Of a stretch of 64,000 nucleotides of DNA, positions 19,106 through 26,637 are shown piece by piece. The stretch's first letter is position 1; each line of letters starts with the position of its first letter. The stretch comes from Lysobacter niastensis (GTDB taxonomy: Bacteria > Pseudomonadota > Gammaproteobacteria > Xanthomonadales > Xanthomonadaceae): positions 1 through 64,000 of the forward strand of contig NZ_JADLZT010000003.1 of NCBI RefSeq assembly GCF_015453285.1. Direction: 5' to 3'. The position numbers and the translations under genes were made by a program. Below the pieces are notes generated by a model. That model was not told the origin of the DNA, made no database searches, and was given only the letters and a program-made list of their open reading frames with translations.

Positions 19106-19456
19106 TTACTGGCTCCTGAGCTCCATGCGGCCTGAGGCCACTTTGGCCGCGTAATCGATGATCTCCTGGGCTGTCATCCCAGCCACTTCATCCTTGATCC
19201 GGGAGATCGATGGCCGCTGCAACTCCGGATTACGCACGATCTCGCCAGCGCTTTGCACGCCCTTCAAATTGATGGCAATCATTGCCATCGAAAGCTTCTG
19301 CCAGTCGTCGCCAGGAAGCTCCTCCGACATCTTGCGGAACGAAGCTTCCGCCGACTCATTCGACGTTGCATCCAAGCGAGTGGCTGCTTGCCGGCTCGGC
19401 GAGGAGGCACATGCCGTCAACAGCATCAACAACACCGAAATGACCAGGTTTTTCAT
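19106..19456 (-). CDS. Cassette-associated lipoprotein, DUF6694-like
   Basis: A 116-residue lipoprotein with lipobox LLTAC (start 19456, GGAGGGG upstream). The domain (SFRKMSEELPGDDWQKLSMA, then GMTAQEIIDYA) matches the product at 38897-39238, and I associate it with the DUF6694 family. Function is unknown. It is the last recognisable gene of the attC array, downstream of a decayed attC site, with no attC at its own 3' end. Confidence 0.72.
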   Translation of the reverse strand: MKNLVISVLLMLLTACASSPSRQAATRLDATSNESAEASFRKMSEELPGDDWQKLSMAMIAINLKGVQSAGEIVRNPELQRPSISRIKDEVAGMTAQEIIDYAAKVASGRMELRSQ

Positions 19457-19471
19457 GACACCCCTCCCCAT

Positions 19472-19532
19472 GAGGCCAGACGCCTTAATTGAGCCGATCC
19501 GCGAAGCAGCTTCGGCTCGGATGAGTGGTCAT
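19472..19532 (-). repeat. attC site, degenerate
   Basis: It matches the attC consensus of the array along its length (GACGCCTTAATTGAGCCGA, then TTCGGCTCGGATGA), but both R boxes are altered (GGTCATA instead of GTTAGGC). It is probably no longer recombinogenic. Confidence 0.7.
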
Positions 19533-19543
19533 ACCTGCCGCCC

Positions 19544-20053
19544 TCACTCTGCCGCTTCTGGAAAATGCAGATTGAACTTTGCCTGGAACAGGACCTTGTT
19601 GCCCGTCTTGCAAGTAAAGGTTTCCGCCTGCTTCGCCCTGTCAGGCGTTGTCATCGCGAAGACGTAGTACATGGGATTGAAGAAATGCCCATTCGCCCCT
19701 TCCAGCTCAAACTCATGCGATTGCGACGTTACGTCTTTAGCCAGCACCTTGGACGGGTTTCCCGGCGATGTCGGATGGGATGTCTCGACCTGGCACTGGA
19801 GCTTTGTCCCGATCTCATTCGCCGTGTAATCGAACTCAAAGCCAAACCATGTACAACGCTTTGTGGCGCCGTCGTAAACGCAGCGACTTTGGTCCGTCAC
19901 GAGGATGTCCTGCGTCTCATGGCAGATCCAGCCATCAGCTACTCGCGCTGATTTCGGGGAGGAGCACACCAGGCCGGACTTGAAGTTCGCAATCTCTATG
20001 GCAGCCGCAGGCGAGCTGGCAAGAATCAGGAGCGACGCTATGGCAAGCCGCAT
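19544..20053 (-). CDS. Secreted hypothetical protein (cassette gene)
   Basis: A 169-residue protein with a signal peptide (MRLAIASLLILASSPAAAIE) and six Cys in the mature part (VCSS, ICHE, RCVYD, RCTW, LQCQVE, FTCKT), suggesting a disulfide-bonded periplasmic protein. No known domain is recognised. It lies between a degenerate attC on its 3' side and the leader-like element shared with two other cassette runs on its 5' side. Confidence 0.62.
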   Translation of the reverse strand: MRLAIASLLILASSPAAAIEIANFKSGLVCSSPKSARVADGWICHETQDILVTDQSRCVYDGATKRCTWFGFEFDYTANEIGTKLQCQVETSHPTSPGNPSKVLAKDVTSQSHEFELEGANGHFFNPMYYVFAMTTPDRAKQAETFTCKTGNKVLFQAKFNLHFPEAAE

Positions 20054-20064
20054 ACATTCTCCGC

Positions 20065-20160
20065 AGGATGACTACCTGGTTGACGGCCCCATGGGGACCG
20101 CGATGCATTGATTCCAGCGCGAGACTACGGGAAGCCGGGACCGGCTAACAAGCCGCCCAT
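20065..20160 (-). repeat. Cassette-run leader element with GGCTAACAAGCC core (copy B)
   Basis: It contains the core at 20144-20153 and, nearer the cassette gene, a GACTACCTGGTTGACGG...CCAGCGCGAGAC stretch. The stretch matches the sequences in front of the genes starting at 28856 and 39858. The element sits between the MetA-like gene and the first gene of this cassette run. Confidence 0.55.
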
Positions 20161-20188
20161 GCGGCGCGATGCCATTGCGCCCTATCGG

Positions 20189-21154
20189 CTACAGCCCGCC
20201 CCCCCAACGGCGCTGCCACGACACCCCGATGGCGTCGAAGTTGTTGCCGGTGCGTGCAGACACGCCGCTGCTCACGGCGAACTTGATCGAGTTCAAGGGG
20301 TCCACCGGCAACGCCAGGGAGGCGCCCACGCGCCAGTTCTGCTGCAGGTCGCGATTCCGGACGCCGTCCACCTCCGAACGCCCGCCGGCAAACCAGGTCG
20401 CATCGAACGACCACCACACGCCGGACGCCAGCCCGCGGATGACGTGCCCCTGCAGCGAATACACCGGGTCCTGCGAGCGCGTGGTGCCACGGAAGAACTC
20501 GTCGTTGTCGGTGAAGAAGGTCGCCGCCGCCTGCAGCTCCAGCGTCCACGGGCCTGCGGCCTTGGACAGGCCGAGCTCCGGCTTGAACGACCAGCGGTTG
20601 CTGCTGATGTTGATGATCCGGTCCGGGTCGTATTGCCCCAGCGGCGGCGCCACCTGCAGGCTCGCGCCGACGATCAGGTCCTGCTTCCACTCCCGCAGCT
20701 CCGGCAGCGACAGCGCCGGCGCGCCATGGAAGTTCACCGACATCCGGAACGCCGGCCGGCCGAAGCCAGTGACGTTGCGTTCGACCGGCTCGCCGTTCAA
20801 CTCCGCGCTTCCGCGCAACTGCGTGTACGGCACGATCGCGTCGAACTTGGCCGACCGCCCCCACAGCTCGAACACGTGGGCATAGGCCATCACCAGGCTG
20901 GTCGTGCGCAGGTCCTCGTTGGTGACCGGCACCGTGGAGTCGGACGGCAGGCCGCCCCGGGTCTCCACCGCGCCGGCGATGAAAAAGTTCACGCCGATGG
21001 GGGCATTGGAATACGCGCGCGGTTCGATCTCCTGTGCAGGCGCACGCCACGCCATCACGGCCAGCGCCACCGCGGTCACGCAGCGGAGCCACCCGGCGAT
21101 CTGTCCCCTCAACCGTGTCTGGCGCATTGGCTGCATCGGCTCCCAGTCCCGCAC
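20189..21154 (-). CDS. Outer-membrane protein of the MetA-pathway (phenol degradation) type
   Basis: A 321-residue protein with an N-terminal signal (VALAVMAWRAPAQEIEP) and an alternating hydrophobic beta-barrel pattern. It resembles the 'putative MetA-pathway of phenol degradation' family (PYTQLRGSAELNG, LGQYDPDRIINISSNRW). Members are thought to be outer-membrane channels. It starts 10 bp after the M24 peptidase stop on the same strand, forming an operon. The pair interrupts the cassette array. Confidence 0.75.
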   Translation of the reverse strand: MRDWEPMQPMRQTRLRGQIAGWLRCVTAVALAVMAWRAPAQEIEPRAYSNAPIGVNFFIAGAVETRGGLPSDSTVPVTNEDLRTTSLVMAYAHVFELWGRSAKFDAIVPYTQLRGSAELNGEPVERNVTGFGRPAFRMSVNFHGAPALSLPELREWKQDLIVGASLQVAPPLGQYDPDRIINISSNRWSFKPELGLSKAAGPWTLELQAAATFFTDNDEFFRGTTRSQDPVYSLQGHVIRGLASGVWWSFDATWFAGGRSEVDGVRNRDLQQNWRVGASLALPVDPLNSIKFAVSSGVSARTGNNFDAIGVSWQRRWGGGL

Positions 21155-21164
21155 CTGCCACCGA

Positions 21165-22430
21165 TCAGATAGGGTCTTCGATCGACCGGGCCAGCTCCGT
21201 GAAAAGTTTCGGGCCGGTCTCGGTCATGTACCAGCAGTCTTCCATCCGGATGCCGAACTCGCCGGGAATGTAGATGCCCGGTTCGTCGGAGAAACACATG
21301 CCCGGCGCCAGCGGTGTGGCGTCGCCATGCACGAGATAGGGCGGCTCGTGTCCGTCCAGCCCGATGCCGTGGCCCGTGCGGTGGGAAAGACCGGGCAGGC
21401 GGTAGCCGGGGCCCCAGCCTTCCTTTTCGTAGTAGGCGCGCACGGCATCGTCGATCGCGCCCACCGGGGTGCCCGGCTTGGCGGTGGCCAGCGCAAGCTC
21501 CTGGCCCCGCTTCACGGTGTCCCAGACCTTTCGCTGTTTCGCGGTCGGCTGACCCATCACCCACGTGCGCGAGATGTCGGATTGATAGCCATGCACGGTG
21601 CAGCCCACGTCCATCAGGATGACCGAGCCCTCGCGCAGCGTCTGCGGCTGGTGCGAGCCGTGCGGATAGGCGCTGGCCTCGTTGAGCAACACAAGGGCGA
21701 ATCCCGGCTCGCCGCCCAGGGCCACGGTGGCGGCGTTCGTCATCGCGGCGATCTCGTCCGGGCGCATGCCGATGCGGACGTTGCCATGGACGTGGCGCAA
21801 CGCCGCCAGGGTGACGTTGTTGGCGACTTGCATCAGCGCGAGCTCGGCCGGCGACTTGATCAGCCGGACGGCTTTCACCAGCGCGTCGCCGGACACCACT
21901 CGATAGGCCCCGGCGCTTGCCTCGCGCACGCCATCGACGATGAACAGACGCGTGGTGGATTCGAATGCGATCGGGCCGGAGGTCACACCGCGGTCACGCA
22001 GCGCGCCAACCAGGCGTACGAACGGGCTCTCATGCTCATTCCAGGGCCGCACGTCGCCGCCCACCGCCAGGGTTTCGCGGACCGAGGGCTCTTCGAAGGC
22101 CGGGGTCACGACGACGACATCGCCCCGGGCCGGGATCACCGCGGCCGTCGTACGCTCCGAGCGATGCCACTGGACGCCGGTGAAGTAATCCAGGCTCGAG
22201 CCCGACTCCAGGATCAGGGCACCGATCTTCTGGTCGACCATCAGCCGTTGCAGCTTGGCGATCCGCGCCAGGCGCTCCTCCACCGAGATCGGCTTGGCGC
22301 CAGCGGTCAGGGAGGCCAGTCCGCTCACCCCGGCAGGCGCAGCCTGAGCCGACCGGCCGGGCAGCATGAGGCCGGTGGACGCGGCACCGGTGGCAGCCAC
22401 TGCTGCGAAGAGAAAGTCGCGACGACGCAT
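21165..22430 (-). CDS. M24-family Xaa-Pro peptidase, Tat-exported
   Basis: A 421-residue metallopeptidase (creatinase/aminopeptidase P fold). The N-terminus MRRRDFLFAAVAAT is a twin-arginine signal. The five metal ligands are visible in order: Asp in ILMDVGC, Asp in YQSDISRT, His in HRTGHGIG, Glu in DEPGIY and Glu in IRMED. A periplasmic dipeptidase acting on X-Pro substrates is likely. It is in an operon with the MetA-like outer-membrane gene. Confidence 0.9.
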   Translation of the reverse strand: MRRRDFLFAAVAATGAASTGLMLPGRSAQAAPAGVSGLASLTAGAKPISVEERLARIAKLQRLMVDQKIGALILESGSSLDYFTGVQWHRSERTTAAVIPARGDVVVVTPAFEEPSVRETLAVGGDVRPWNEHESPFVRLVGALRDRGVTSGPIAFESTTRLFIVDGVREASAGAYRVVSGDALVKAVRLIKSPAELALMQVANNVTLAALRHVHGNVRIGMRPDEIAAMTNAATVALGGEPGFALVLLNEASAYPHGSHQPQTLREGSVILMDVGCTVHGYQSDISRTWVMGQPTAKQRKVWDTVKRGQELALATAKPGTPVGAIDDAVRAYYEKEGWGPGYRLPGLSHRTGHGIGLDGHEPPYLVHGDATPLAPGMCFSDEPGIYIPGEFGIRMEDCWYMTETGPKLFTELARSIEDPI

Positions 22431-22466
22431 GGGGACTCCGGACCGATGCCAAGGTGCTTCGCAGTA

Positions 22467-22529
22467 TGAGGCCGAGTGGGCGACGCGACTGCCCTGCCCG
22501 TGTCGGGCTTGAATGGCCAGTTAGGCCTC
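22467..22529 (-). repeat. attC site, degenerate
   Basis: On the minus strand it begins with an intact R box and left arm (GCCTAACTGGCCATTCAAGC) and then diverges, with no recognisable GTTRRRY end. The stop codon of the following small gene lies inside the R box, as in normal cassettes. Confidence 0.6.
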
Positions 22530-22691
22530 AGGCTTGGTGTGCCTGGAGCCTTGCCAGGTCACTGCCACAGACACTGCTGCCAAACAGGGGAGCAAGACAA
22601 ATGACAGAAAGGCGGACGCGCCAGTCGCAACAGCGGCCACGATCGCCGCAGTCCACAGGACTACATTGCTCAGGACATGCATCTGCTTCAT
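22521..22691 (-). CDS. Small membrane protein, 56 residues (cassette gene)
   Basis: A short ORF beginning MKQMHVLSNVVLWTAA with two hydrophobic segments and a C-terminus GSRHTKPEA. The start is preceded by AGGGA at suitable spacing. The stop TAA is part of a GCCTAAC R box, and the 5' end lies 30 bp from the previous attC site, so the cassette geometry supports it as a real gene. Function is unknown. Confidence 0.6.
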   Translation of the reverse strand: MKQMHVLSNVVLWTAAIVAAVATGASAFLSFVLLPCLAAVSVAVTWQGSRHTKPEA

Positions 22692-22720
22692 TGGAATCCC
22701 TGCTAGTGATCTGTGGGGGA

Positions 22721-22779
22721 CCTTAGCGCCTGAAGCAAGCCGAGCCGCGAAGCGGCTTGGGCTTGAATGAACTTCTAGA
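22721..22779 (-). repeat. attC site
   Basis: About 59 bp: CTTAGCGCCTGAAGCAAGCC, GAGCCGCGAAGCGGC and a TGAATGAACTTCTAGA end. Arms and central hairpin match the array consensus, with substitutions in both R boxes. Confidence 0.85.
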
Positions 22780-23122
22780 TTTCACCAGCCCCGAAGAACG
22801 AGGTGATGTCGAAGTAGACGTGTCGCTTCTCGCCGGATGGCAACGTAACTTCGAATGCGTCGTAGATGCGGGAGCCGGAGATGAGTGATTGAGACTCCAG
22901 TTTTGCGCCGGGCAAGTTCTGCCTGATCCAGGCGTACTCAGCCGGAACGCCTTCCATGGAGCTGCGGGCGCCAGAGATGATCACGGCCTGCTGTGTGCTT
23001 GTGCCATCTCCTCCGGAATACTGGATGGATGACTGTCCAGTTGCTGATGAATTCGGACGGGTCGTCTGGCAAGCAGAGAGCCCCATGAGAATGCAAACTG
23101 CCAGAACTGCTGTGAGACGCAT
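22775..23122 (-). CDS. Lipoprotein of unknown function (cassette gene)
   Basis: A 115-residue lipoprotein (lipobox GLSAC, VLAVCILMGLSAC). The mature part is polar, then forms a compact C-terminal domain with a repeated aromatic/hydrophobic pattern (VTLPSGEKRHVYFDITSFFG). The stop codon overlaps the attC at 22721-22779, and the start is 17 bp from the attC at 23139. No family is recognised. Confidence 0.68.
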   Translation of the reverse strand: MRLTAVLAVCILMGLSACQTTRPNSSATGQSSIQYSGGDGTSTQQAVIISGARSSMEGVPAEYAWIRQNLPGAKLESQSLISGSRIYDAFEVTLPSGEKRHVYFDITSFFGAGEI

Positions 23123-23138
23123 CGGACTCCCCCGTGAA

Positions 23139-23198
23139 ATCTAACGCCTGAAGTAGGGCCGAGCCGCGAGCGGCTTCGGCTTGAGTGGGTTATTGGGC
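23139..23198 (-). repeat. attC site
   Basis: About 60 bp: ATCTAACGCCTGAAGTAGGC, GAGCCGCGAGCGGC and an end reading GAGTGGGTTATTGGGC. The R box nearest the gene is changed to TTATTGG. Confidence 0.85.
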
Positions 23199-23212
23199 AC
23201 CGCTGGCAGCGT

Positions 23213-23722
23213 CTAGCGGACATCCTGCCTTGTCATAAGGGTGTCGGCATGCCGATGGACGACACGCCAGCCTTCAGGACCGCGCCGAAAGATAATGGTG
23301 GCTCGATAATCCCGCCTGGCAGGCTCCTGCTGTCCTGGGCGGTGGTAGCGAATATGCTCGTACCGCACGATGTAAGCGAAATCTCCGCTAACCGTCGTTT
23401 GGATCTGCTCGATGGTTCTGGTGCCGGTCGTGCCCTTGAACTCGGAGCTCGCCCAATCGAGCCTCGAGCTGACGTTGCGCCACCCTTTCGCTGTGGTGCC
23501 ACCAGCAGCGCCCGACAACGTTACGTCATCCGAGTGTGACCAAAGCGCCTTAACCGCCTCGGGTTTGCCGTTATAGAACAGTTCTGCAGCCTCGGCATAC
23601 TGGTCGAGCATGGTCTGTAGTTCTTTGTCAGGAGCCGGTTGCACTGACGTTTCTGCAGCGAGACCAATTGGCGTCACGGCCAGGAGGGCGGCTGCGAAAA
23701 CAACGGATCGCAACGATTTCAT
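23213..23722 (-). CDS. NTF2-like (SnoaL/DUF4440-type) exported protein (cassette gene)
   Basis: A 169-residue protein with a signal peptide (VVFAAALLAVTPIGLAAE) and a single NTF2-like cone domain. The usual signatures are FYNGKPEAVKALWSHSDDVTLSG and RRGPEGWRVVHRHADTL. Such proteins bind small ligands or act as hydrolases or isomerases, and catalysis here is unproven. The gene fills one cassette between attC sites at 23139 and 23751. Confidence 0.8.
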   Translation of the reverse strand: MKSLRSVVFAAALLAVTPIGLAAETSVQPAPDKELQTMLDQYAEAAELFYNGKPEAVKALWSHSDDVTLSGAAGGTTAKGWRNVSSRLDWASSEFKGTTGTRTIEQIQTTVSGDFAYIVRYEHIRYHRPGQQEPARRDYRATIIFRRGPEGWRVVHRHADTLMTRQDVR

Positions 23723-23750
23723 GCTCTTCTCCTGTGGTGGTTGGTACGGC

Positions 23751-23810
23751 GCCTAACGCCTGAATCAAGCAGAGCCGCGAAGCGGCTTCCGCTTGAATGA
23801 ATTGCTAGAC
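23751..23810 (-). repeat. attC site
   Basis: 60 bp: GCCTAACGCCTGAATCAAGC, GAGCCGCGAAGCGGC and TGAATGAATTGCTAGAC. Well preserved. Confidence 0.92.
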
Positions 23811-23817
23811 CGCGCCC

Positions 23818-24351
23818 TCACTGCTCATCCTCCGGTCGCAATGGAGAATGTAACCAGTCAAACGCGGTCAGAACCTCTTTGGCCAGTGCATCGAACTCCT
23901 CGCGGTAGTGATGCTCATGCGGTGCCGGAACGTCAGGCCGTCCGGGGCTAAAGCCCATAGACCTTAGAGTGGAAGAGTACCGGTCAAGTGGGCCGTAGCC
24001 GAACACTTGGTTATGCCGGTCCCACACAACAGTGGCCTTGCCCCCCGGAGAGTGTGCCCAGAGGTCAAAGCGTGCATCTGCGGAGAGAAACGGAGCAAAC
24101 CGGGTCAGAAACTCTTTGACCAGGGCCAACGACAAGGCTGGGCTTTGGTAGCGGCCAGGCAGCGCCTCTCCGCGAGGAGTGTGAAGCACATACAGCAAGT
24201 AATACGGTGGCTCCGAGCACTCAACCAACCGCTCAAACACGACGGGGTCGCCGCCGGGAGCGCCCGCAGTTACGCGCTCACCGACGTCGAACACGGGCAG
24301 GTGCGAGTGCGCAATCCACTCGCCGTTAACAAGGTGGCCGAGACGGTACAT
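23818..24351 (-). CDS. Hypothetical cytoplasmic protein (cassette gene)
   Basis: A 177-residue protein without a signal peptide or membrane segment, beginning MYRLGHLVNGEWIAHSHLPV and rich in aromatic residues. No known domain is recognised. The start is 4 bp from the attC at 24356 and the stop is 8 bp from the attC at 23751, an almost leaderless cassette. Translation presumably depends on readthrough transcription or very short signals. Confidence 0.65.
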   Translation of the reverse strand: MYRLGHLVNGEWIAHSHLPVFDVGERVTAGAPGGDPVVFERLVECSEPPYYLLYVLHTPRGEALPGRYQSPALSLALVKEFLTRFAPFLSADARFDLWAHSPGGKATVVWDRHNQVFGYGPLDRYSSTLRSMGFSPGRPDVPAPHEHHYREEFDALAKEVLTAFDWLHSPLRPEDEQ

Positions 24352-24355
24352 AGCG

Positions 24356-24415
24356 GTCTAACGCCTGAATTAAGCCGAGCCGCGAAGCGGCTTCCGGTTG
24401 AATGAATTGTTAGAT
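24356..24415 (-). repeat. attC site
   Basis: 60 bp: GTCTAACGCCTGAATTAAGC, GAGCCGCGAAGCGGC and TGAATGAATTGTTAGAT. Close to the aadA cassette attC type; both R boxes fit RYYYAAC/GTTRRRY. Confidence 0.94.
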
Positions 24416-25057
24416 GGCAGCCTTACACGGAACCAGCGGCGGCGGATTACCCAGATCGTGACTGACCGGGCGCGCGGAGTCATACAGATTGAGCGCCAGT
24501 ACCCGCCGTGCGCTGGACCCGCTGGGTCGACCACGATGGATAACGCCGGCCGGCAACACTAAGGACTGGCCGGGACCAAGACTATGGCTGCGCTCGGGTG
24601 TTTCCAAGCACTGCTCGCCAGCGACAACGTAGAACGCCTCTGGGCCTGAGTGAGTGTGGACGGGCGTAGCGGTTCCAGGCTCAAGCATGGAGGACAGTAC
24701 CCGCATTGAATAACGCTCCCCGGCAGGCATTTCGAGAGGACCTATCCACGCTACATGGTGGCCGCCGTGATGTGATTCAGTCCGAGTTTCGACCGCCATG
24801 AGCCACACGGAGCCATGTGCCTCAGCAGCGACGCCGTCAGGGCCGGCCACTTTTGTTGCAGCCTCGAGGGAATCGAAACGATCAAGATGCCAGTACATGG
24901 GCTTGTTTATGGGCCCATGCAGAGGCCTATTCGCCAGAATTGTGCAACCGACTTCCCCTCGCCGTTCCGGAGAATCTTCGGTGCACCTTACGGAAGGTCG
25001 CTGTGCCGCAGAGGCAAGCCCGCAGACTGTCAAGATGATGAGAAGCATGCGACTCAT
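24410..25057 (-). CDS. Cupin-domain exported protein (cassette gene)
   Basis: A 215-residue protein with a signal peptide (MLLIILTVCGLASAAQ) and a C-terminal cupin barrel. The metal-binding pattern is TPVHTHSGPEAFYVVAGEQ (H-x-H and E), with a later His in LPAGVIHRG. The start at 25057 has AGAGGAGAG upstream. The stop codon lies within the attC R box. A periplasmic sensor, isomerase or dioxygenase is possible; the substrate is unknown. Confidence 0.8.
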   Translation of the reverse strand: MSRMLLIILTVCGLASAAQRPSVRCTEDSPERRGEVGCTILANRPLHGPINKPMYWHLDRFDSLEAATKVAGPDGVAAEAHGSVWLMAVETRTESHHGGHHVAWIGPLEMPAGERYSMRVLSSMLEPGTATPVHTHSGPEAFYVVAGEQCLETPERSHSLGPGQSLVLPAGVIHRGRPSGSSARRVLALNLYDSARPVSHDLGNPPPLVPCKAAI

Positions 25058-25126
25058 GTGTCTCTCCTCTCGTTTCGGGCAGGGTTGCCGCCATCCGACT
25101 GACACGTAGCCTTCACTCTCACTGCC

Positions 25127-25186
25127 ATCTAGCGCCTGAATTAAGCCGCGCCACGAAGCGGCTTCGGCTTGAATGAATTGCTAGCT
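25127..25186 (-). repeat. attC site
   Basis: 60 bp: ATCTAGCGCCTGAATTAAGC, CGCGCCACGAAGCGGC and TGAATGAATTGCTAGCT. Each R box has one substitution. Confidence 0.9.
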
Positions 25187-25432
25187 TCCATGGGCCGTGA
25201 AGCATAGGGCGGCAAACGGAGCCAGATTGAATAGCAGGATGCCAATCTTATAGATGGCCATTCCGCTGTAATGAGCGACGTCGAAGCTCTCTGGAGCGAG
25301 CTTGAACCAGCGGGTATGAAGCCCAAAAAGCCAACTGCGACCGAAGACAAAGACCACGAACCAAACGAGCAGAACGCCGTAGTTGACGACCAGACACCAC
25401 AGCAGGAACTCTTTCAGCATTCCAATGCTCAT
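25181..25432 (-). CDS. Small membrane protein, DUF6868-like (cassette gene)
   Basis: An 83-residue protein with two strong membrane segments (LWCLVVNYGVLLVWFVVFVF and IYKIGILLFNLAPFAAL) around a loop, HTRWFKLAPESFDVAHYSGM. The pattern matches DUF6868 as I remember it. The start at 25432 has GGGGAG upstream. The stop overlaps the attC R box at 25181. Function is unknown. Confidence 0.72.
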   Translation of the reverse strand: MSIGMLKEFLLWCLVVNYGVLLVWFVVFVFGRSWLFGLHTRWFKLAPESFDVAHYSGMAIYKIGILLFNLAPFAALCFTAHGS

Positions 25433-25449
25433 TGGCCACTCCCCTTGGT

Positions 25450-25510
25450 AGCTAACGCCTGAACTAGGCCGAGCCGCGAAGCGACGTCGGCTTGAATGAA
25501 TTGTTGGGCG
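25450..25510 (-). repeat. attC site
   Basis: About 61 bp: AGCTAACGCCTGAACTAGGC, GAGCCGCGAAGCGACG and TGAATGAATTGTTGGGC. The upstream coding frame reads through it. Confidence 0.9.
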
Positions 25511-25889
25511 CGCAGCGAGCACGCCACAGAAAGTGGAAAGCGCAAGCGACGGGACCACCAAAGCCCCAATGGCGGACGAGCACGTCCCGAGTGGCCTCAA
25601 CGAGCGGCACGCCGGTGGAACCGGTCACGAAGTCCGCGACGGTGCCGTAGAGCAGCACGACGGAGAACGGAAGCATTGCTACCAACCCGCAGACGAGGAG
25701 CAGCGAGGATATCCAGTAGGAGCCCCGTGAAACCGGGAATGACAGTACAGCCGCGATCGCCAAGCCTGCGATTCCCGCGAATGCACCAAGATGGACGACG
25801 CCACCAAACGCCCGCGCCATAGGCAGCACGAAAACGGCTGGCGCGAGGCCAACTGCGAAATAGACCAGACGTCGCCAAGTCTGTGTCAT
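25464..25889 (-). CDS. Four-helix membrane protein with attC-encoded C-terminal tail (cassette gene)
   Basis: A 141-residue protein with about four membrane helices (YFAVGLAPAVFVLPMARAF, GIAGLAIAAVLSF, LLLVCGLVAMLPFSVVLLYG and a weaker fourth). No stop codon precedes the attC, so the frame continues into it and ends in NNSFKPTSLRGSA. The last 13 residues are thus encoded by the recombination site. The start is 4 bp from the preceding long attC. Function is unknown. Confidence 0.7.
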   Translation of the reverse strand: MTQTWRRLVYFAVGLAPAVFVLPMARAFGGVVHLGAFAGIAGLAIAAVLSFPVSRGSYWISSLLLVCGLVAMLPFSVVLLYGTVADFVTGSTGVPLVEATRDVLVRHWGFGGPVACAFHFLWRARCAPNNSFKPTSLRGSA

Positions 25890-25892
25890 GCG

Positions 25893-25971
25893 CGCCTAAC
25901 GATGGAGTTCAGCCGTGGCGCACGAGGAGCGAAGCGACGAGGGCGACGTCGGTTGCAACGAGTTGTCAGGC
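25893..25971 (-). repeat. attC site, longer divergent type
   Basis: About 79 bp with intact R boxes (GCCTAAC at 25893-25899 and GTCAGGC near 25965-25971), but the arms differ from the rest (GATGGAGTTCAGCCGTGGCG, then GACGTCGGTTGCAACGAGTT) and the central hairpin is longer. It probably marks a cassette from a different lineage. Confidence 0.82.
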
Positions 25972-26020
25972 GGCATCTGCACCTCCACTTGAATCTTGTT
26001 GCTGCAGAAATTTTGCCGCG

Positions 26021-26518
26021 CTAGCTATGGGTACGATACGCGTCCATTTCGGTATACGGATCGCGAGCGAATATGTCTTCTACCCATTCTATAAACTCTG
26101 GCTGAAAGTAGCGCTTTCGCTGACGCCAATATAGATGCATCCCAGGTAGATCATTGGCCGCGTGCAGCGCCGTGCCGATTGAGTCTCGTAGCCCAATGTC
26201 CAGCGTTCCCACCTGGGCCAGAAAGAAGCATCTTTGAACGCCAAGGAAGAAGCTATGCATCATCATCAGGAACTGGTACTGCGCTTCCCGTGACAAGGTC
26301 TCTGGGTAGGTTAATCCGTCCAAAAACAGCTTGGCGGCAGCGGGATTGCTGCCGAGTTCCAGATAGAAGGCCTGCATCGCGGTTGTCGCGTCTGTGACCG
26401 CCGCTGACTTGGATGCGCGTGCGGCATCCCTTATCTGAATCGACAGGTAGAGCAACGTAATAACGATCGCAATCGCGCTGACGATTTCCGCGAGTCTACC
26501 GAGCTGTTCAAGCAACAT
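26021..26518 (-). CDS. Membrane-anchored hypothetical protein (cassette gene)
   Basis: A 165-residue protein with one N-terminal membrane segment (IVSAIAIVITLLYLSIQI) followed by a helical cytoplasmic domain ending WVEDIFARDPYTEMDAYR. I have seen similar one-helix proteins annotated as hypothetical in marine and soil proteobacteria, but I cannot name a family. Unlike other cassettes, about 50 bp separate its stop from the downstream attC. That gap and the lower GC of the gene match the foreign attC type. Confidence 0.7.
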   Translation of the reverse strand: MLLEQLGRLAEIVSAIAIVITLLYLSIQIRDAARASKSAAVTDATTAMQAFYLELGSNPAAAKLFLDGLTYPETLSREAQYQFLMMMHSFFLGVQRCFFLAQVGTLDIGLRDSIGTALHAANDLPGMHLYWRQRKRYFQPEFIEWVEDIFARDPYTEMDAYRTHS

Positions 26519-26570
26519 TATGTTGAGCCCGAGTTTTGGCGTTGACGATAGCGCAGGTGGGATCTGTGAC

Positions 26571-26630
26571 GCCTAACGCCTGAATTAAGGGGAGCCGTGA
26601 AGCGGCTTCGGCTTGAATGAATTGTCAGGC
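26571..26630 (-). repeat. attC site
   Basis: 60 bp: GCCTAACGCCTGAATTAAGG, GAGCCGTGAAGCGGC and TGAATGAATTGTCAGGC. Both R boxes are canonical. Confidence 0.93.
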
Positions 26631-26637
26631 CGCGCCT

